A stretch of DNA of 9,727 nucleotides from Paracoccaceae bacterium (lineage in GTDB: Bacteria > Pseudomonadota > Alphaproteobacteria > Rhodobacterales > Rhodobacteraceae). The stretch is taken from positions 1-9,727 of the forward strand of contig DOIS01000281.1 of the NCBI GenBank assembly GCA_003511785.1, read 5' to 3'. Below the pieces are notes generated by a model. That model was given only the letters and a program-made list of their open reading frames with translations, did no database searches and was not told where the DNA came from. Each line of letters starts with the position of its first letter. The first letter of the stretch is position 1. Below are positions 5,524 to 9,727 of this stretch, one piece after another. The position numbers and the translations under genes are program-made.

Positions 5524-6645
5524 ATGGGCGATCTTGAGCGCACGCCGCTGAGCGCGCTGCACGAGGAATTGGGCGCGCGGATGGTGGGCTTTGCCGGCTA
5601 TGCCATGCCGGTGCAGTTCGAGGGCATCATGGCCGAACATGGCTGGACCCGCGAGAAGGCGGGCCTGTTCGACGTGAGCCACATGGGCCAGGTGATCCTG
5701 CGCGGGCGCGACTGGGACCACGTGGCGGGCGCCTTCGAGCGGCTGGTGCCGCAGGACGTGCTGGGCCTGGCCGAGGGGCGGCAGCGTTACGGGCTGTTCA
5801 CCGACGAGAACGGCGGCATTCTCGACGACCTGATGTTCGCCAACCGGGGCGATCACCTCTTCGCCGTGGCCAATGCCGCGGTGAAGGCCCGGGACATCGC
5901 CCGGATGCGCGCGGCGCTGGAGCCGGAGATCGCGGTCGAGGAGATCACCGACCGCGCGCTGCTGGCGCTGCAGGGCCCGCGCGCCGAGGCGGTGTTGGCC
6001 GAGCTGGCCCCGGGCGTGCGCGAGATGCGCTTCATGGATGTGGCGACGGTGGAGCTAGAGGGCGCGGAGTGCTGGGTGTCGCGCTCGGGCTATACCGGGG
6101 AGGACGGGTTCGAGATTTCCGTGCCCGAGGCGGCGGCCGAGGCGCTGGCCCGGCGGCTTCTGGCGCATGAGGACGTGGCCCCGATCGGGCTGGGCGCGCG
6201 CGATTCGCTGCGGCTGGAGGCGGGGTTATGTCTCTACGGGCACGACATGGACACGACCACCCTGCCCGCCGAGGCGGGTCTGGCCTGGGCGATCCAGAAG
6301 CTGCGTCGGCGCGGCGGCGCGCGGGAGGGCGGCTTTCCGGGTGCCGGGGCGGTGCTGGACCAGATCGAGGCCGGGCCCGCGCGCCGCCGGGTCGGGCTGC
6401 GCCCCCAGGGCCGCGCGCCGATGCGCGAGGGGGTCGCGCTTTACGCCGAGGCCGAGGGCGGCGATCCGGTGGGCCGGATCACCTCGGGCGGCTTCGGGCC
6501 CACGGTGGGCGGGCCGGTCGCCATGGGTTACGTCCCGGTTGACATGGCCGCGCCGGGGACCACGCTTTACGGGGAGTTGCGTGGCAAGCGCCTGCCCGTC
6601 ACGGTCGAGACGCTGCCCTTCGTGGCGGCCAATTTCAAACGCTGA
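5524..6645 (+). CDS. gcvT: glycine cleavage system T protein (aminomethyltransferase)
   Basis: GcvT takes the aminomethyl group from the lipoyl arm of GcvH and gives ammonia and 5,10-methylene-tetrahydrofolate. The 373-residue length is normal. Recognisable family segments in order: RTPLSALHEELGARMVGFAGYAMPVQF near the N-terminus, LFDVSHMGQ (Asp50-Gln56), YGLFTDENGGILDD with Asp101 at the folate-site position, LALQGP, SRSGYTGEDGFEI, LGARDSLRLEAGLCLYGHDMD, GLAWAIQK, and the C-terminal barrel with GRITSGGFGPTVGGPVAMGYV and FVAANFKR. The start at 5524 follows GGGGGA and matches the usual MxDLxRTPL beginning; an in-frame ATG at 5476 would add 16 residues without family likeness. The gene is first in the operon, under the glycine riboswitch, 15 bases ahead of gcvH. 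Confidence 0.96.
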   Translation: MGDLERTPLSALHEELGARMVGFAGYAMPVQFEGIMAEHGWTREKAGLFDVSHMGQVILRGRDWDHVAGAFERLVPQDVLGLAEGRQRYGLFTDENGGILDDLMFANRGDHLFAVANAAVKARDIARMRAALEPEIAVEEITDRALLALQGPRAEAVLAELAPGVREMRFMDVATVELEGAECWVSRSGYTGEDGFEISVPEAAAEALARRLLAHEDVAPIGLGARDSLRLEAGLCLYGHDMDTTTLPAEAGLAWAIQKLRRRGGAREGGFPGAGAVLDQIEAGPARRRVGLRPQGRAPMREGVALYAEAEGGDPVGRITSGGFGPTVGGPVAMGYVPVDMAAPGTTLYGELRGKRLPVTVETLPFVAANFKR

Positions 6646-6660
6646 ACCAGGGGAGACCCC

Positions 6661-7020
6661 ATGAAATACACCGAAGAACATGAATGGCTGGACGCCGACG
6701 GGGACGTGATCACCGTGGGCATCACCGTCCACGCCGCCGAGCAGTTGGGCGACGTGGTTTTCGTCGAACTGCCCGAGGTCGGCCAGACGGTGAGCAAGGA
6801 TGACGAGATCGTGGTGATCGAGAGCGTCAAGGCCGCCTCCGACATCATGGCGCCGCTCGACGGCGAGATCGTCGAGATCAACGACGCCATCGTGGACGAC
6901 CCGGCCAAGGTCAACGACGACCCCGAGGGCGAGGCGTGGTTCTTCAAGATCAAGGCCAGCGATCTGGCGCCCATGGACGACTACATGGACGTGGCCACCT
7001 ACAAGGCGTTCATCGGCTGA
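6661..7020 (+). CDS. gcvH: glycine cleavage system H protein (lipoyl carrier)
   Basis: GcvH carries the aminomethyl intermediate on a lipoyl lysine between GcvP, GcvT and Lpd. The 119-residue protein is close to the usual length (E. coli about 129). It opens with MKYTEEHEWLD and contains the lipoylation motif VVIESVKAASDI, with Lys57 as the modified residue, followed by APLDGEIVEIN and the C-terminal GEAWFFKIKASD. The chain is strongly acidic, as in other H proteins. AGGGGAG at 6649-6655 is a good ribosome site 5 bases before the ATG. It follows gcvT by 15 bases and is certainly co-transcribed with it; a pair of hairpins follows before gcvP. Confidence 0.97.
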   Translation: MKYTEEHEWLDADGDVITVGITVHAAEQLGDVVFVELPEVGQTVSKDDEIVVIESVKAASDIMAPLDGEIVEINDAIVDDPAKVNDDPEGEAWFFKIKASDLAPMDDYMDVATYKAFIG

Positions 7021-7027
7021 TCCCGCG

Positions 7028-7074
7028 CAAAACTTTCGCGGAAAGTTTTGTCAAAATCCTCGGGGAGGATTTTG
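7028..7074. repeat. twin tandem hairpins between gcvH and gcvP
   Basis: Two perfect hairpins of identical geometry stand one base apart. The first (7028-7050) is CAAAACTTTC-GCG-GAAAGTTTTG. The second (7052-7074) is CAAAATCCTC-GGG-GAGGATTTTG. Each has a 10-base stem and a 3-base loop, and both share the CAAAA...TTTTG base. The first begins 7 bases after the gcvH stop. They could act as a partial terminator, a stop to 3' decay that protects the gcvTH message, or a dispersed intergenic repeat. Neither has a free T-run after the stem, so a strong intrinsic terminator is unlikely. The remaining gap to 7158 holds only the gcvP ribosome site. Confidence 0.75.
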
Positions 7075-7158
7075 GGACGCCAGCGGAAGTTACTGAGAGA
7101 AAAGAAGGACGGGGGCGCAGCGCTGCCTCTGCTCGCGTTGCCAGGAGGACACCGGGGA

Positions 7159-9727
7159 ATGACGTTCGAACCCACCGACTACCTGCCCTATGATTTCGCC
7201 AACCGCCGCCATATCGGCCCCTCGCCCACGGAGATGGCCGAGATGCTGAAGGTGGTGGGCGCCGACAACCTGGAGGCGCTGATCGACCAGACCGTGCCGC
7301 AGGCGATCCGCCAGGAGACGCCGCTGGATTTCGGCAAGGCCAAGTCCGAGCGTGAGCTTTTGTGGCACATGCGGCAGGTGGCCGAGAAGAACACCGTGCT
7401 CACCTCGCTGATCGGGCAGGGCTATCACGGCACGGTCACGCCGCCGGCGATCCAGCGTAACATCCTGGAGAACCCGGCCTGGTATACTGCTTACACGCCT
7501 TATCAGCCCGAGATCAGCCAAGGGCGGCTCGAGGCGCTTTTGAACTACCAGACCATGGTCAGCGACCTCACCGGGCTGGAGATCGCCAATGCCTCGCTTC
7601 TGGACGAGGCGACCGCCTGCGCCGAGGCGATGACCATGGCGCAGCGCGTGGCCAAGTCGAAGGCCAAGGCCTTCTTCGTGGACGAGAATTGTCATCCCCA
7701 GAACATCGCGGTGATCGAGACCCGCGCGGCCCCGCTGGGCATCGCGGTGATCAAGGGCGACCCCGAGGCCTTCGACCCAAGCCGCGTGTTCGGCGCGATC
7801 TTCCAGTATCCTGGCACTTATGGGCACCTGCGCGATTTCACCGATGCCATCACCGCGCTGCACGAGCACCAGGCCATCGGCGTCGTCGCCGCCGATCCGT
7901 TGTCGCTGACCCTGCTGAAAGAGCCGGGCGCGATGGGGGCCGACATCGCCGTGGGGTCGACCCAGCGCTTCGGGGTGCCCATGGGCTATGGCGGGCCGCA
8001 TGCGGCCTACATGGCCACGCGCCAGCAATTCGCCCGCGCCATGCCCGGCCGCCTGGTGGGCGTCAGTGTGGACGCGCACGGCAACCGCGCCTATCGCCTG
8101 AGCCTTCAGACTCGCGAGCAGCACATCCGCCGCGAGAAGGCGACCAGCAACGTCTGCACCGCGCAGGCGCTGCTGGCGGTCATGGCGGGCTTCTACGCGG
8201 TGTTTCATGGGCCGCAAGGGCTCAAGGCCATCGCGCAGCGCATCCATCGCAAGACCGTGCGCCTAGCCAAGGGGCTGGAGGCCGCGGGCTTCCGGGTGGA
8301 GCCCGCGCAGTTCTTCGACACGATCACGGTGGACGTGGGGCTTCTCCAGCGCGGCGTCTTGCAGGCCGCGGTGCGCGAGGGCGTGAACCTGCGCCGCGTG
8401 GGCGAGACCAAGGTGGGCATCACCCTGGACGAGGCGACGCGGCCTGCAACCATCCTTGCCGTTTGGCGCGCCTTCGGGATCATTCTCGAGGATGCGGACC
8501 TCTCGCCCGACTACCGGCTGCCCAAGGCGTTGGTGCGGCAGAGCGCCTATCTCGAACACCCGATTTTCCACATGAACCGGGCCGAGACCGAGATGATGCG
8601 CTACATGCGCCGGCTGGCCGACCGCGACCTGGCGCTGGACCGGGCGATGATCCCGCTGGGCTCCTGCACGATGAAGCTCAACTCGGCGGCCGAGATGATG
8701 CCGATCTCCTGGCCGGAGTTTTCCGAGCTGCACCCCTACGTGCCCGCCGACCAGGCGCAGGGCTATGCCCACCTGATCGAGGACCTGTCGGAGAAGCTCT
8801 GCGCGATCACCGGCTATGCGGCGATCTCGATGCAGCCCAATTCGGGGGCGCAGGGGGAATATGCCGGGCTCCTGACCATCGCGGCCTGGCACCGGGCGAA
8901 GGGCGAGGGGCATCGCAACATCTGCCTGATCCCGATGAACGCCCATGGCACCAACCCCGCCAGCGCCCAGATGGTGGGCTGGAAGGTGGTCGCGGTGAAA
9001 TGCGACGCGCGCGGCGATATCGACCTCGAGGATTTCCGGGCCAAGGCCGAGAAGCACTCGGAGAACCTGGCAGGCTGCATGATTACCTATCCCTCGACCC
9101 ATGGCGTGTTCGAGGAAGAGGTGAAAGAGGTCTGCGCAATCACCCATGAGCACGGCGGGCAGGTCTATATCGACGGGGCCAATCTCAACGCCATGGTGGG
9201 GTTGAGCCGCCCCGGCGACCTGGGCGGCGACGTGAGCCACCTGAACCTGCACAAGACCTTCTGCATCCCGCATGGCGGCGGCGGCCCCGGCATGGGGCCG
9301 ATCGGGGTCAAGGAACACCTGGTCGAGCACCTGCCCGGCCATCCCGTCACCGGCGGCGCCGAAGGGCCGGTCTCGGCCGCGCCCTATGGCTCGCCCTCGC
9401 TCTTGCCGATCTCCTGGGCCTATTGCCTGATGATGGGCGGCGAGGGGCTGACCCAGGCCACGCGGGTGGCGATCCTGAACGCCAACTACATCGCCGACCG
9501 GCTGGAGGGCGCCTATGACGTGCTCTATCGGGGCAGGAACGGGCGCGTGGCGCATGAATGCATCATCGACACCCGCCCCTTCGCCGAGAGCGCGGGCGTG
9601 ACGGTCGACGATATCGCCAAGCGGCTGATGGATGCGGGGTTCCACGCGCCGACCATGAGCTGGCCGGTGGCGGGCACCTTGATGATCGAGCCCACCGAGA
9701 GCGAGACCAAGGCCGAGCTGGACCGGT
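7159..9727 (+). CDS. gcvP: glycine dehydrogenase (decarboxylating), P protein; 3' end beyond the window
   Basis: GcvP is the PLP enzyme that decarboxylates glycine and loads the aminomethyl group onto lipoylated GcvH. The frame is open from 7159 to the window end, giving 856 codons of an expected 950 or so; about 100 residues are missing on the right. It is the fused, single-chain form. The N-terminal half begins MTFEPTDYLPYDFANRRHIGPS and includes GYHGTVTPPAIQRNI, LLDEATACAEAM, AVGSTQRFGVPMGYGGPHAA and the RLSLQTREQHIRREKATSN region. The C-terminal half includes IPLGSCTMKLNSAAEM, QPNSGAQGEYAG, HGTNPASAQM, YIDGANLNAMVG and the cofactor site LNLHKTFCIPHGGGGPGMGPI, where Lys699 should bind PLP. 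AGGAGG at 7143-7148 lies 10 bases before the ATG. The gap of 138 bases from gcvH, with two hairpins, suggests that expression is tuned separately from gcvTH, though no distinct promoter is visible. Confidence 0.97.
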   Translation, partial: MTFEPTDYLPYDFANRRHIGPSPTEMAEMLKVVGADNLEALIDQTVPQAIRQETPLDFGKAKSERELLWHMRQVAEKNTVLTSLIGQGYHGTVTPPAIQRNILENPAWYTAYTPYQPEISQGRLEALLNYQTMVSDLTGLEIANASLLDEATACAEAMTMAQRVAKSKAKAFFVDENCHPQNIAVIETRAAPLGIAVIKGDPEAFDPSRVFGAIFQYPGTYGHLRDFTDAITALHEHQAIGVVAADPLSLTLLKEPGAMGADIAVGSTQRFGVPMGYGGPHAAYMATRQQFARAMPGRLVGVSVDAHGNRAYRLSLQTREQHIRREKATSNVCTAQALLAVMAGFYAVFHGPQGLKAIAQRIHRKTVRLAKGLEAAGFRVEPAQFFDTITVDVGLLQRGVLQAAVREGVNLRRVGETKVGITLDEATRPATILAVWRAFGIILEDADLSPDYRLPKALVRQSAYLEHPIFHMNRAETEMMRYMRRLADRDLALDRAMIPLGSCTMKLNSAAEMMPISWPEFSELHPYVPADQAQGYAHLIEDLSEKLCAITGYAAISMQPNSGAQGEYAGLLTIAAWHRAKGEGHRNICLIPMNAHGTNPASAQMVGWKVVAVKCDARGDIDLEDFRAKAEKHSENLAGCMITYPSTHGVFEEEVKEVCAITHEHGGQVYIDGANLNAMVGLSRPGDLGGDVSHLNLHKTFCIPHGGGGPGMGPIGVKEHLVEHLPGHPVTGGAEGPVSAAPYGSPSLLPISWAYCLMMGGEGLTQATRVAILNANYIADRLEGAYDVLYRGRNGRVAHECIIDTRPFAESAGVTVDDIAKRLMDAGFHAPTMSWPVAGTLMIEPTESETKAELDR

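Noticed and set aside
7117..7126. 10-base palindrome GCAGCGCTGC before gcvP
   Set aside because: It has no loop, is short for this GC content, and has no partner element. It is more likely chance than an operator.
7689..9149. Long plus-strand open frame inside gcvP
   Set aside because: It lies in a different frame from the P protein, which is recognisable along its whole length, and its product is Arg/Gly-rich without motifs.

Overview
The window is GC-rich (third codon positions mostly G or C) and reads as chromosomal DNA of an alphaproteobacterium, most likely of the Rhodobacteraceae (Roseobacter/Rhodobacter/Paracoccus type). This rests on protein sequence style, a gcvT-gcvH-gcvP order behind a tandem glycine riboswitch, and intergenic GC-rich hairpin tracts of a kind common in that family. 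The assignment is from memory of these families; no search was run.

Layout. (1) 161-1478, plus strand: two overlapping genes for exported proteins, a small 17 kDa surface-antigen-like protein and a larger cysteine-rich secreted protein of unknown function. (2) 1483-2259, minus strand: an IclR-family regulator, convergent with the previous pair. (3) 2260-2366: the divergent control region between the regulator and a catabolic pair. It holds a perfect 7-3-7 palindrome at 2321-2337 that overlaps the likely promoters and is the best candidate operator. (4) 2367-5121, plus strand: a phthalate-dioxygenase-type Rieske oxygenase followed, with a 14-base overlap, by a glutamine-synthetase-family ligase. 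The Rieske reading frame is broken by one in-frame TAG at 3441-3443; the family-like C-terminus continues in the same frame to 3683. (5) 5122-5523: a 402-base gap with GC-rich hairpins, a probable promoter, a tandem glycine riboswitch and a hairpin-rich expression platform. (6) 5524 to the window end, plus strand: gcvT, gcvH and a gcvP that runs off the right edge. Two back-to-back hairpins of identical geometry separate gcvH from gcvP.

How the genes work together. GcvT, GcvH and GcvP are three of the four glycine cleavage proteins; they turn glycine and tetrahydrofolate into CO2, ammonia and methylene-tetrahydrofolate (the fourth protein, Lpd, is not here). The riboswitch ties their expression to glycine. 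The Rieske plus glutamine-synthetase-like pair recalls aniline-type pathways, where an amine is first gamma-glutamylated and then oxidised. A pathway for an amine or an N-containing aromatic, controlled by the divergent IclR protein, is therefore a reasonable hypothesis, but the substrate cannot be read from the sequence. No ferredoxin or reductase partner for the oxygenase lies in the window.

Most unusual points: the single nonsense codon two residues after the probable third iron ligand of the oxygenase, the palindromic operator, the oxygenase/ligase pairing, and the twin hairpins inside the gcv operon. No tRNA, rRNA, CRISPR array, insertion sequence or phage gene was seen.
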